Of a DNA stretch of 64,000 nucleotides, positions 56,474 through 64,000 are shown piece by piece. Location: positions 124,001 to 188,000 of the forward strand of contig NZ_BMMZ01000007.1 in NCBI RefSeq assembly GCF_014646195.1, given 5' to 3'. Source of the DNA: Microlunatus endophyticus (lineage in GTDB: Bacteria; Actinomycetota; Actinomycetes; Propionibacteriales; Propionibacteriaceae). Both the position numbers and the translations under genes were made by a program. The notes beneath the pieces are model-generated. The model had not been told where the DNA came from. It made no database searches and was given only the letters and a program-made list of their open reading frames with translations. The stretch's first letter is position 1; every line of letters starts with the position of its first letter.

Positions 56474-58192
56474 TCAGCTGGCCGGTTCCAGGATCAGCAG
56501 CGATGCGGAGGGAAGGGGGAGTGTCACCTCGACGGAGAGGGTCCCGTCGCCGGCGGTCACCTGGCGGGCCGGCTCCAACTCCTCGAGTCCCTGTCGCCCG
56601 GTGATCGTGGCGAGCTCCTCGTCGGTCGGATCCTGCGGTGAGCCGAGCGACTTCCATACCGTGTGGGAGTTGCTGTGGTCGGCGTCGATCCGCAGGTGCT
56701 TCAGCTGGTAGGAACCGGCCGGCAGGTTGCGTACGGTCACCGTGACCGGGGTCTGGGCGTCGTCGGTCTGGTATTGATCGTCGATGTGCCGCCAGGCCAG
56801 CACGGCGACCGTGCCGTCCTCGCTGCGGGAGGCCAGCGCGTCGACCTCCTCACCCATGGCGCTGCCGTCAGTGTGATCAAGTTCGCCGAGCTGCCAGGCC
56901 GCGTCGGAGGTCGTACGCAGCCGGTCCGGACCGAGCAGGGACAGCATCCGGTACGCATTCAGCAGTGGCTTCTCGACACCGCCGGCGGTGACGAAGGACC
57001 GGGTGCCCTCGAAGTAGCGCTCGCCCTCGAAGTAGAAGCTCCAGGACGTCGCCTGCTCCACCTGCACGGTCTCGGTGGCGTTGAGGTCCAGGATCTTCTT
57101 CATCAGCTTGGCCTGGAAGACCGGGTAGTACTCGGTGTTCTGGAATTCGTAGTTGCGGTTGTCGTAGACGCCGAAGTGTGCCGGGACGCCGGCATCGCAC
57201 TCGTCGACGATCGCAGGAAGCTGACCGTAGCCGTACGAGTCGATCACCCGGTTGAACTCGCGCAGGTCGTAGAGCATCTTCGTCGACGAGGGGCTGAGCT
57301 GCTCCTCGGGATCCGCGGCGAATGGCCGGTAGTCGCGGGTCTCCCAGCGGGATCCCTTGGTGTGATAGGAAATGAAGTCGATCGGCTCGTTGCGGCTGGA
57401 CGTGTATTCGAGGAATCCCTTGAGGAAGTCCAATCCGCCGCTGGTCACCGTCGGTCCGCCGACCTTGGCATTCGGCAGCACCTCGCGGATCGCCCGGGCG
57501 GTCACGGTGTAGAGCTCGTTGAATTGATCAAGGGTGCCGCGCCAGTAGCTGCCGTCCGGCTCGTTCCACAACTCCCAGAGCCAACTGCTCACCTCGGCCT
57601 CGCCGTAGCGCTCGATGCTGTGCCGGACGGTGGCGGCGAGCAGGCCGGCCCACTTGTCGTAGTCCTTCGGCGGGTAGCCCCAGGCGCCCGCCTCGTAGTT
57701 GGTGTAGGCAGTCGGGCTCGGCACCACGGTCAGCTCGGCGGCTTCGGGCGGCAACAGGTCGCGCGGGGTGAAGCCGAGCTCGACGAGCACATGGTGACCG
57801 GCGCCGACGATCGCGTCGTAGGCCTGGTCGATCAGGCTGAAGTCGTAGTGCGGATTTCCGTCGGCATCCTCGTGGTAGACGTTGCCTGAGCTCCAGTGCG
57901 GGATGCCGAAACCGCTGCCCGAGCAATACATGTAGTGCGGCCGGACGTAGTAGCCGCCGCCGGAGAAGTCGGCGAAGGTCTGCAACAGACGCTTGCCCGT
58001 GGGCCGGTAGGTCCAGTTGAACTCGTCGTAGCCGATGCTTTCCCACACCCGCGCCAGCCTGCCAGCGGAGGCGGCGGCATCGACCTCGATGGTCGCGTGC
58101 GTGACGTGGGGAGCGTCGGGATTTCGCGGAGCGGCGCCGGGGAAGGGACCGAGGCTGTGGCGCCCGGTGTGGACCGCTGTATCCGTGGTCAT
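56474..58192 (-). CDS. Glycoside hydrolase, GH39-like (beta-xylosidase type), 572 aa
   Basis: A TIM-barrel glycosidase with the GH-A clan acid/base motif WELWNEPDGSYW (Glu ~211) and family-39-like flanks: NWTYRPTGKRLLQTF near the start and FISYHTKGSRW. IVDECDAGVPAHFG is the likely nucleophile region. A C-terminal beta-sandwich (~470-570) ends SLLILEPAS. No signal peptide is seen, so it acts inside the cell on sugar imported by the adjacent ABC system. It is the first gene of the minus-strand cluster and lies divergent from the GntR gene, with a 40-bp dyad in between. Confidence 0.8.
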   Translation of the reverse strand: MTTDTAVHTGRHSLGPFPGAAPRNPDAPHVTHATIEVDAAASAGRLARVWESIGYDEFNWTYRPTGKRLLQTFADFSGGGYYVRPHYMYCSGSGFGIPHWSSGNVYHEDADGNPHYDFSLIDQAYDAIVGAGHHVLVELGFTPRDLLPPEAAELTVVPSPTAYTNYEAGAWGYPPKDYDKWAGLLAATVRHSIERYGEAEVSSWLWELWNEPDGSYWRGTLDQFNELYTVTARAIREVLPNAKVGGPTVTSGGLDFLKGFLEYTSSRNEPIDFISYHTKGSRWETRDYRPFAADPEEQLSPSSTKMLYDLREFNRVIDSYGYGQLPAIVDECDAGVPAHFGVYDNRNYEFQNTEYYPVFQAKLMKKILDLNATETVQVEQATSWSFYFEGERYFEGTRSFVTAGGVEKPLLNAYRMLSLLGPDRLRTTSDAAWQLGELDHTDGSAMGEEVDALASRSEDGTVAVLAWRHIDDQYQTDDAQTPVTVTVRNLPAGSYQLKHLRIDADHSNSHTVWKSLGSPQDPTDEELATITGRQGLEELEPARQVTAGDGTLSVEVTLPLPSASLLILEPAS

Positions 58193-58274
58193 CGTCGTCG
58201 TTGACCTCTCTGCCCGCGTGATCGGGCTGCTGCTGAACGGCTGGTGGAGGGGACGTTCCCGAGTCTGCCGCGCC

Positions 58275-58314
58275 AATTGCAGACTGTCAATGACAAATCA
58301 TTTACAATCTGCAA
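58275..58314. promoter_or_regulatory. 40-bp dyad, GntR/FCD operator candidate
   Basis: Two nested inverted repeats share one centre: outer ATTGCAGA (58275-58282) with TCTGCAAT (58307-58314), and inner TGTCAATGA (58284-58292) with TCATTTACA (58297-58305, one mismatch). Together 16 or 17 of 18 positions pair. It lies midway in the gap between the glycosidase gene and the divergent regulator gene. Confidence 0.75.
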
Positions 58315-58386
58315 TGTGGATCTCGGGTACTAGAGTTCGTCCTGCTTGGTACCGGTGTCAGCCGGCTAGAGGAGGTGGTCGGCGTG

Positions 58387-59064
58387 ATGCCCGACGATGT
58401 TGTGTCCCCGCTGCCGTCGCAGCGCGCCCTGGGCGGGTTGGTCACCGACGTGCTCCGGGAGATGATCACCGGAGGCAAGTTCCAGCCGGGCCAACACCTC
58501 AAAGAGGCCGAGCTCGCCGATGCCCTCAAGGTCAGCCGCGGCCCGATCCGCGAAGCGTTGTCCCGGCTCGAGGAAGAGGGCCACGTCGAGCTTCGCCGGC
58601 ACCGGGGCGCGTTTGTCAGCACCTTGACCAAGACCGATATCGAGGAGGTGCACACCCTGCGCGGTGCGATCGAGCGGCTGGCGGCGAGCCGGGCCTGCAC
58701 CCGGATGGGTGATCGCGGTTTTGCCGAGATGGATGCCGTCCTCGAGCAGATGAAAAGCGTCGACACCAAGATCGATCCGGAGGACGCCGTACGCCTCGAC
58801 CTGCAGTTCCACGACATCCTGTATCGCTACTGTGATCATGGTCGCGTGCAGCGGGTGTGGGAGTCGATCCGCGGCCAGGTCACCGTCTTCCTGCGGGCCA
58901 GGAACGCGAGCTTCCCGGACTTCCTCGACGTCGGCTACAGCGAGCACAAGGAACTCCGCGACGCGTTGGCGCTGGGCGACCCGCAGGCCGCGCAGGACGG
59001 GATCGACAAGCACATCCAGGGTGCGTACGAGAGGTTGAAGCGGCTGGATCTGCCCGAGCGATAG
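58387..59064 (+). CDS. GntR-family regulator, FCD (FadR) subfamily, 225 aa
   Basis: The N-terminal winged helix is LVTDVLREMITGGKFQPGQ, then EAELADALKVSRGPIREALSRLEEEGHVEL and the wing RHRGAFVSTL. The FCD domain has its metal ligands in LDLQFHDILYRYCDH (Asp/His) and SEHKELRDALALGD (His). FCD regulators bind organic acids or sugar derivatives with a metal and release DNA. It is divergent from the GH39-like/ABC locus and probably represses it through the 40-bp dyad. ATG 58387 is preferred; a GTG one codon earlier is possible. Confidence 0.93.
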   Translation: MPDDVVSPLPSQRALGGLVTDVLREMITGGKFQPGQHLKEAELADALKVSRGPIREALSRLEEEGHVELRRHRGAFVSTLTKTDIEEVHTLRGAIERLAASRACTRMGDRGFAEMDAVLEQMKSVDTKIDPEDAVRLDLQFHDILYRYCDHGRVQRVWESIRGQVTVFLRARNASFPDFLDVGYSEHKELRDALALGDPQAAQDGIDKHIQGAYERLKRLDLPER

Positions 59065-59145
59065 GTCTGTGGGCAACGCGGCCACCGATGGGCGCGGTTC
59101 TGCAAGGCTGGCCGAAGTGCCGAGGCCGGAGCAGAATGAGGGTGC

Positions 59146-59721
59146 TTGAGTGTGTCCCAGTCGATCGGATCGGAAACGACTATGCCGGGTCTGCAACGCG
59201 TACGGATGTCGTACGACGAGTGGCTTGCGCTTCCCGAGGGGCCGAAAGCTGAGTGGGTTGACGGCGAGGTTGTCATGAACCCCGGTGCGTCCGTCCCACA
59301 CCAGGATGCGTCGTTCCGGTTGACGTCGGTGCTGCGGGTGGCCTTGCCTGGTCTGCTGGTAGTCCAGGAAGTCAACGTTCAACTGCCGAACAACCGGATC
59401 CGGATCGCCGACATCTCAGTGCTCGATCATGCCCCTGAGAGCTTCGTGGTGACCGTTGCGCCGCGATTGGTGGTCGAGATCCTCTCGCCGAGCACCCGAG
59501 GCGAGGACACCGTACGGAAGTCCGGCGAATACGCCGCTGCCGGGATCGGGCAGTACTGGCTACTGGATCCGGAGTTGTACGCCCTGGACATCTACGCCAA
59601 CGAGTCCGACGGCTGGTCTCCGCTGCTGCACCTCGACGATCATGCACCAGACGGGCAGGTTGAGGTGCTCGGTACCACCGTCGTGCTGCGACTGGCCGAC
59701 CTGCTGGTCATCCGGAGCTGA
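59146..59721 (+). CDS. Uma2-family (DUF820) endonuclease-fold protein, 191 aa
   Basis: The protein shows the Uma2 layout: MSYDEWLALPEGPKAEWVDGEVVMNPGAS is the N-terminal part, given here as its continuous landmark regions YDEWLALPEG and AEWVDGEVVM. Then come RIADISVLD, with the PD-type Asp, and LVVEILSPSTRGED, with the Glu; KSGEYAAAGIGQYWLLDP carries the Lys. The fold is PD-(D/E)xK, but cellular roles are mostly unknown; many bacteria carry multiple copies and mobile distribution is common. The start is uncertain: TTG 59146 or GTG 59152. Confidence 0.85.
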   Translation: MSVSQSIGSETTMPGLQRVRMSYDEWLALPEGPKAEWVDGEVVMNPGASVPHQDASFRLTSVLRVALPGLLVVQEVNVQLPNNRIRIADISVLDHAPESFVVTVAPRLVVEILSPSTRGEDTVRKSGEYAAAGIGQYWLLDPELYALDIYANESDGWSPLLHLDDHAPDGQVEVLGTTVVLRLADLLVIRS

Positions 59722-59727
59722 CAGCCG

Positions 59728-60206
59728 ATGTCAGCACGCTTCGTCTATTGGATGAATGTCTCACTCGACCTGAAGATCGCCGGTGCTCCGGATGATCACG
59801 GCGCCGGCGGCTGGCTGCGGATCACCGAGTCGCTGCACCGGGAGTTCAATGCCCGGGCCAAAGCGTTGTCGGTGTCGATCGAGGGCCGGGTGACCTACGA
59901 ACTGATGGACCCGTTCTGGCCCGATGCTCGCACCGACGAGTCGCTGCCAGCTTTCATGCGGGAGTACGGGGAGATCTGGACCTCGATGCCGAAGGTGCTG
60001 GTCAGCCGGACGCGGACGACGGCCGACCACAACACCGGGATCATCGGCGACAACGCTATTGATCAACTGGCGGCGTTGCGCATCCAGCCATCCTCGGTAC
60101 GGGTCGTCCGCTCTTCGACGATCCCGACGTCCGGCTCGATCTCGAGCTCCTCGAGCAGGGCTCCTTCGAGCAGGGCGTGACGCTGCACCGCTACGCCATC
60201 CGCTGA
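59728..60206 (+). pseudogene. Dihydrofolate-reductase-like (RibD C-terminal) protein with internal deletion and frame change
   Basis: The first ~110 codons read as a normal RibD_C/DHFR-like protein: RFVYWMNVSLDLKIAG, GRVTYELMDPFWPD and MPKVLVSRTRTTADHN. After IDQLAALRIQPSSV the frame becomes Ser/Arg-rich and stops at 60180. The proper ending is in the next frame: GRPLFDDPDVRLDLELLEQG, FEQGVTLHRYAIR, stop 60204-60206. The family's middle section, with the GGxxL...GLVDE strand-helix, is missing, so a deletion of roughly 40-60 codons with a frame change has inactivated the gene. Confidence 0.75.
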
Positions 60207-60213
60207 TCGACGG

Positions 60214-61701
60214 TCAGGGCCGCTCCGGCAGGATCACCGTCGCGTCCCACTGATCATGAAGGATGGAGCCGCGGAACAGGGACGGATTGATCTCCTCCGG
60301 CGTCTTCCGGAGCCGGCTGGCCTGCTCGTAGGCGTACGCCAGTGGCAGCAGCGTCGGCTCGGCCCATCGGGTGCCGAGGAAGGTGATCGACACCGGTCGC
60401 AGGTTCTCTGCCTGGTAGCCGATCGGCACGCTCACCGACGGATAGCCGGCCCGGGCACCGACCCCGACCGTCGCCGAACACGAGACGATCGCGACAAGAT
60501 CATGATCATCCAGAACCGAGTCGATCCTGTTCTGCGTCTCCCGGATGCCCTGGTCCCGCAGCTTCTCGTACGCCTCCAGTTGTTCCGGGTCGGACAGGTC
60601 GACCGCAGCGCCCTGGTCGAATCGGGCCTGGCCGAATTTCCGGCCCTGCGGGTGATCAATGTTGTATTGCCGGATCTGGGCGAAGCTCTTGATCGGTGCG
60701 TCCTCAGGGAGCCGGGCCAGGTAGGCATTCAGGTCCCGCTGGAACTCCAGCGCCAGGATCCCGTCGGCCTCGGTGTCGCCGACGGTCACCTTGATCAACT
60801 CCGCTCCCAGCGTGCGGAGCACCTCCAGAGCATCGGCATACAAGCGCTGGTCGTCCTCGACGTAGCCGAGCCGTACGCCGTCCAGCGCGTTGGAGGAGAG
60901 CCCGGACACAAGATCGACACCGACCAGCGGATTGTCGGCCGTCGCCGGATCCTCCGGGTCGATGCCGATGATCGCGGACAGCAGCACAGCGGCGTCGTAG
61001 ACGGTCTTGGTCATCGGTCCGGCGGTGTCCTGGGACGCGGAGATCGGGATGATCCCGGTCCGGCTCACCGCGCCGACGGTCGGCTTGATCCCGACGACCG
61101 AATTCGCCTGCGCCGGGCTCAGGATCGAGCCGGACGTCTCGCTGCCGATCGTCAGTGGAGCCAGTCCGGCTGCTGCAGCCACGCCCGAGCCCGAGCTCGA
61201 CCCGCTCGGAGTCTGGCTGGCGTCGTACGGATTGATCACCTGGCCACCGAGCGAGCTGTAGCCGGACGGCATGTTGTCGGCGGTGAAGTTGGCGTACTCG
61301 GTCAGGTTGGCCTTGCCGAGGATGACCGCCCCGGCCTGGCGCAGTCGGGTGATGATCGGCGCATCGGCGACCGGGTAGGAATTCGCCAGTGCGATGGAAC
61401 CGGCGGTGGTCGGCATCCCCGCGACGTCAATGTTGTCCTTGATCAACACCGGGATGCCGTGCAGCGGACCGCGGAGCTCGCCGAGTGCACGCTGCCGGTC
61501 GAGCAGCTCGGCCTCAAGGTAGACGTCGGGGTTGATCGATCGGATGGCGTTCAGGTGCGGGCCGCCGATGCTGATGGCCTCGATGCGCTCCAGGTACGCG
61601 ACGACGAGGTCGACCGAGGTGAAGCGCCCGGCCGCGAGTCCGGCCGTGAGCTCTGGAGCGCCGGCGGTGGCGAGGTCGGGGATCCGGGGCCGATCAACCA
61701 T
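60214..61701 (-). CDS. Amidase (amidase-signature family), 495 aa
   Basis: The catalytic triad is visible: Lys in [19 protein letters not shown], the cis-Ser and nucleophile Ser in [18 protein letters not shown] and [14 protein letters not shown], followed by [19 protein letters not shown]. It matches bacterial amidases acting on aliphatic or aromatic amides rather than GatA, since no gatB or gatC is nearby and a C-terminal region unlike GatA is present ([19 protein letters not shown]). No signal peptide is seen. It lies back to back with the TPR-family gene. The C-terminal amidase fragment at the left edge of the window belongs to the same superfamily. Confidence 0.93.
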   Translation of the reverse strand: MVDRPRIPDLATAGAPELTAGLAAGRFTSVDLVVAYLERIEAISIGGPHLNAIRSINPDVYLEAELLDRQRALGELRGPLHGIPVLIKDNIDVAGMPTTAGSIALANSYPVADAPIITRLRQAGAVILGKANLTEYANFTADNMPSGYSSLGGQVINPYDASQTPSGSSSGSGVAAAAGLAPLTIGSETSGSILSPAQANSVVGIKPTVGAVSRTGIIPISASQDTAGPMTKTVYDAAVLLSAIIGIDPEDPATADNPLVGVDLVSGLSSNALDGVRLGYVEDDQRLYADALEVLRTLGAELIKVTVGDTEADGILALEFQRDLNAYLARLPEDAPIKSFAQIRQYNIDHPQGRKFGQARFDQGAAVDLSDPEQLEAYEKLRDQGIRETQNRIDSVLDDHDLVAIVSCSATVGVGARAGYPSVSVPIGYQAENLRPVSITFLGTRWAEPTLLPLAYAYEQASRLRKTPEEINPSLFRGSILHDQWDATVILPERP

Positions 61702-61805
61702 GGTGGTCTCCCTGGTGTTGATGATCTTGACGCGACCCTAGGGTGCTCGCCGTGGATTGTCCACAACGAGTGCCGCCGGTCACACTCACATGGTATTTCT
61801 GGATC

Positions 61806-63467
61806 GTGTCCGACTACTTCGACCTCGGCGACTACAGCCGCCAGGTGTCCACCGGCTCGGCCGAGGCGCAGGCGTGGTTCGACCGCGGACTGATCTGGAC
61901 GTACGCCTTCAACCACGAGGAGGCTGCGGTCTGCTTCCGCAAGGCGCTTGAGGCCGATCCCGAGTTGGCGATCGCCTGGTGGGGGCTCGCGTACGCCCTG
62001 GGCCCGAATTACAACAAGCCGTGGGAGGCGTTCGATGCCGACGAGCTCGGCAGCACGGTCGACCAGGTGTTCGCGGCGACCTCCCGGGCCGCCGAACTGC
62101 CGGGTGCCGGCGATGTCGAGGCCGCGCTGATCGGCGCGATCCACGCCCGTTATCCCGCCGCCGATCCGGCCGATGATCTTGGCGTCTGGAACGCCGACTA
62201 CGCGGAGGCGATGGGGCAGGTCTATGACCGATTCCCTGATGATCTCGATGTTGCCGCGCTCTACGCCGATGCCCTGATGAATCTGACTCCGTGGGCGCTG
62301 TGGGACGTCTTCACCGGCGAGCCGGCACCGGGTGCCGGGACGCTCAGAGCGAAGCAGGTGCTCGACCGGGCCCTGGCCTCCCCGGGCGGTCGCAAGCACC
62401 CGGGGCTACTGCACTTCTTCATCCACCTGATGGAGATGTCGGGATCGCCGGAGGCGGCGCTGCCGATTGCGGATGATCTTCGTGGACTGGTTCCCGACGG
62501 GGGCCATCTGGAACACATGCCCACCCACCTCGACGTGCTCGTCGGTGACTACCGCCGAGTGATCACTTCCAACGACACCGCGATCCGGGCCGATGCCCGT
62601 TACGTCGAGCGCGCCGGCGCGATGAACTTCTACACGCTCTACCGTTGCCACAACCTGCACTTCCGCTTGTACGGTGCGCTTTTCCTCGGCGCCAGTGGGG
62701 TCGCGTTCGAGACGGCGGACCTGATCGATCGTGCTGTTCCCGAGGAGCTGCTGCGGGTCCAGTCACCGCCGATGGCCGACTGGCTGGAGAGCTTCGTCGC
62801 CATGCGGGTGCACGTGCTGGTGCGATTCGGCCGCTGGGCCGAGGTCCTGCAGCTGCCGCTCCCCGATGATCAGCAGCTGTACTGCACCACCACCGCCATG
62901 CTGCACTACGCCCGCGGGCTTGCCTTCGCGATCACCGATGATCATGATCGAGCTGCGACCGAGCGGCGGCTCTTCGAGGAGGTGGCGGCTCGAGTGCCGC
63001 AGAGCCGCACGCTGTTCAACAACACCTGCCAGGACATCCTCGCCGTCGCGGGCTCGATGCTGGATGGTGAGCTGGCCTACCGGTCCGGCAATGTCGAGGA
63101 GGGTTTCGCCGCGCTGCGGCGGGCCGTCGAACTGGACGACAATCTGCCCTACGACGAACCGTGGGGCTGGATGCAGCCCACCCGCCACGCCTACGGCGCG
63201 CTGCTCCTGGAGCAAGGCAGGCTCGAGGAGGCGGAGGCGGTCTACCGCGCCGACCTCGGTCTCGACCCGACCGTGCCGCGGTCGCAGCACCATCCCAACA
63301 ACGTCTGGTCACTGCACGGCTACCACGAATGCCTGATGCGGCTGGGCAAGGCCGACAGCGCTGCGATCATCGACCAGCAGCTCACCCTCGCACTGGCCCA
63401 TGCCGATGTACCGATCGAGTCATCGTGCTTCTGCCGGCTCGACGTCTCCGACCATCGCTGCCACTGA
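61806..63467 (+). CDS. TPR-repeat family protein, 553 aa
   Basis: The protein is all-helical. The first TPR-like hairpin reads SAEAQAWFDRGLIWTYAFNHEEAAVCFRKALEADP, recognisable from FDRGLIWTYAFNH and AAVCFRKALEADPEL. Later come LLHFFIHLMEMSGSPEAAL, GGHLEHMPTHLDVLVGDYRR and a C-terminal hairpin YGALLLEQGRLEEAEAVYR. The HFFIH...GHLxHMPxH pattern marks a widespread TPR family of unknown function; its conserved His residues suggest metal or heme binding, which is not proven. The GTG at 61806 is chosen because the family starts near YFDLGDYSRQV. Confidence 0.85.
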   Translation: MSDYFDLGDYSRQVSTGSAEAQAWFDRGLIWTYAFNHEEAAVCFRKALEADPELAIAWWGLAYALGPNYNKPWEAFDADELGSTVDQVFAATSRAAELPGAGDVEAALIGAIHARYPAADPADDLGVWNADYAEAMGQVYDRFPDDLDVAALYADALMNLTPWALWDVFTGEPAPGAGTLRAKQVLDRALASPGGRKHPGLLHFFIHLMEMSGSPEAALPIADDLRGLVPDGGHLEHMPTHLDVLVGDYRRVITSNDTAIRADARYVERAGAMNFYTLYRCHNLHFRLYGALFLGASGVAFETADLIDRAVPEELLRVQSPPMADWLESFVAMRVHVLVRFGRWAEVLQLPLPDDQQLYCTTTAMLHYARGLAFAITDDHDRAATERRLFEEVAARVPQSRTLFNNTCQDILAVAGSMLDGELAYRSGNVEEGFAALRRAVELDDNLPYDEPWGWMQPTRHAYGALLLEQGRLEEAEAVYRADLGLDPTVPRSQHHPNNVWSLHGYHECLMRLGKADSAAIIDQQLTLALAHADVPIESSCFCRLDVSDHRCH

Positions 63468-63472
63468 CGTGA

Positions 63473-63948
63473 TCAGTGCAGCTGCACCGTCGGCGTCGCT
63501 CCGCGCCACTCCAGATTGATCAAGTAGGTCGGCCGGACCAGCCCGGGCTGATGGGTCACCGTGTTGAAGGCGACAAGATCACCGAGGATCGAGGCCCCTC
63601 CGGGACCGACGACGGTGCCGCCCATAGCGGCGGTCGACATCAACGGCTCACTGCCACGCGTTCACAGCCCGTCTTGGCCCAGGCGCCGAGGGTCGGCATC
63701 CCCTCGCTGATCGCGCTCCAGCTGCCGTATGGGTCGGTGGCCGAGCACGCCGGCAGGTTGACGCCTCCGGTGTTGGTCGAATACAGCTAGTACTTCCCGT
63801 TTGCGTGCAGCAGTCCGGAATCGGGGAAGTCGCGGTCGATGGCGAGATAGGGCTGGGGAATCGGCGTGGCCTCCGCTGTCAGGGCACTGCTGGTCGGCGC
63901 AGCCACCGACAGGACGGCGGCGCCGAGGCCGAGGGTCAGGCGGGACAT
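63473..63948 (-). pseudogene. Secreted GH43-like glycosidase, decayed
   Basis: From ATG 63948, with AGGAG upstream, the frame encodes a signal peptide (RLTLGLGAAVLSVAAPTSSA) and then FPDSGLLHANGKY, where an in-frame TAG (63787-63789) interrupts. It continues LYSTNTGGVNLPACSATDPYG and TLGAWAKTGC, typical of family-43-like enzymes. It stops at 63640-63642. The C-terminal end, GGTVVGPGGASILGDLVAFN and RPTYLINLEWRGATPTVQLH, is in another frame. The whole is about half the expected length, so a large internal deletion, a nonsense codon and a frame change are all present. Confidence 0.65.
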
Positions 63949-64000
63949 CGATGTCTCCTGGTCGGACCGGAACGGGATTGTTCGCGTCCCCCGGCCGGAG

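Noticed and set aside
59146..59721. Uma2 protein as part of a restriction system
   Set aside because: No methyltransferase or specificity gene is adjacent; Uma2 proteins are widespread single genes.
60256..61893. Open frame of 545 codons on the plus strand across the amidase gene
   Set aside because: Antisense shadow of an amidase with a complete catalytic triad; composition is Arg/Asp/His-rich with no recognisable fold.
1..64000. CRISPR array, rRNA, tRNA, insertion sequence or integrase
   Set aside because: I looked for regularly spaced repeats, tRNA T-loop words, transposase motifs and terminal inverted repeats, and found none that hold up; the only repeats are short interspersed and tandem units.

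Overview
The window looks like a chromosomal segment of a high-GC actinobacterium. The best guess is Propionibacteriales (Microlunatus-like). This rests on the rpsF-ssb-rpsR-rplI block, DinB/DUF664 and SRPBCC proteins, ABC sugar importers without their own ATPase, and many GTG starts; it is an inference from gene content. I saw no rRNA, tRNA or CRISPR array.

1-16.4 kb is mostly ordinary: the end of an amidase gene, an MFS transporter, a decayed Gfo/Idh oxidoreductase, an M48 protease, DinB, PAP2 and SRPBCC proteins, then the ribosomal/SSB operon with a strong terminator. Small regulator-enzyme pairs follow: TetR divergent from a DHA2 drug exporter with two matching operators, MarR divergent from an FMN azoreductase-like enzyme, and PadR-DUF1048-ABC exporter. 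Two tandem paralogues of unknown membrane-anchored proteins lie between.

16.2-45 kb is accessory. It holds an unknown zincin-like operon, an adenine/adenosine deaminase, secreted proteins, an ADP-ribosylglycohydrolase, three toxin-antitoxin modules (one antitoxin with a duplicated Phd-like unit), a MazG-like enzyme, and a tightly packed herA-sbcD-sbcC-nurA operon. That operon has the gene order of archaeal DNA-end-resection operons. Next come a HIRAN protein, a Trp/Pro/Gly-rich protein and an Mrr-like nuclease, then several frameshifted or truncated genes, then a 2149-residue protein combining Swt1-type HEPN, transglutaminase-like, DUF4011, SF1 helicase, vsr-like nuclease and DUF3320 regions. 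I read 19-45 kb as a probable defence and DNA-processing island.

45-64 kb is mainly carbohydrate metabolism. It has a YtcJ-type amidohydrolase, nagB divergent from two Gfo/Idh dehydrogenases, a DUF4143 ATPase, and a minus-strand sugar locus (SDR, solute-binding lipoprotein, two permeases, aldo/keto reductase, GH39-like glycosidase) divergent from a GntR/FCD regulator across a 40-bp dyad. It ends with a Uma2 protein, a DHFR-like pseudogene, an amidase, a TPR-family protein and a GH43-like pseudogene.

Two genome-scale signals cross these regions: short repeats with the core CTTCGACAAGCTCAG, some read through in frame inside genes, and a strong excess of the word CAAGATC/GATCTTG on both strands.
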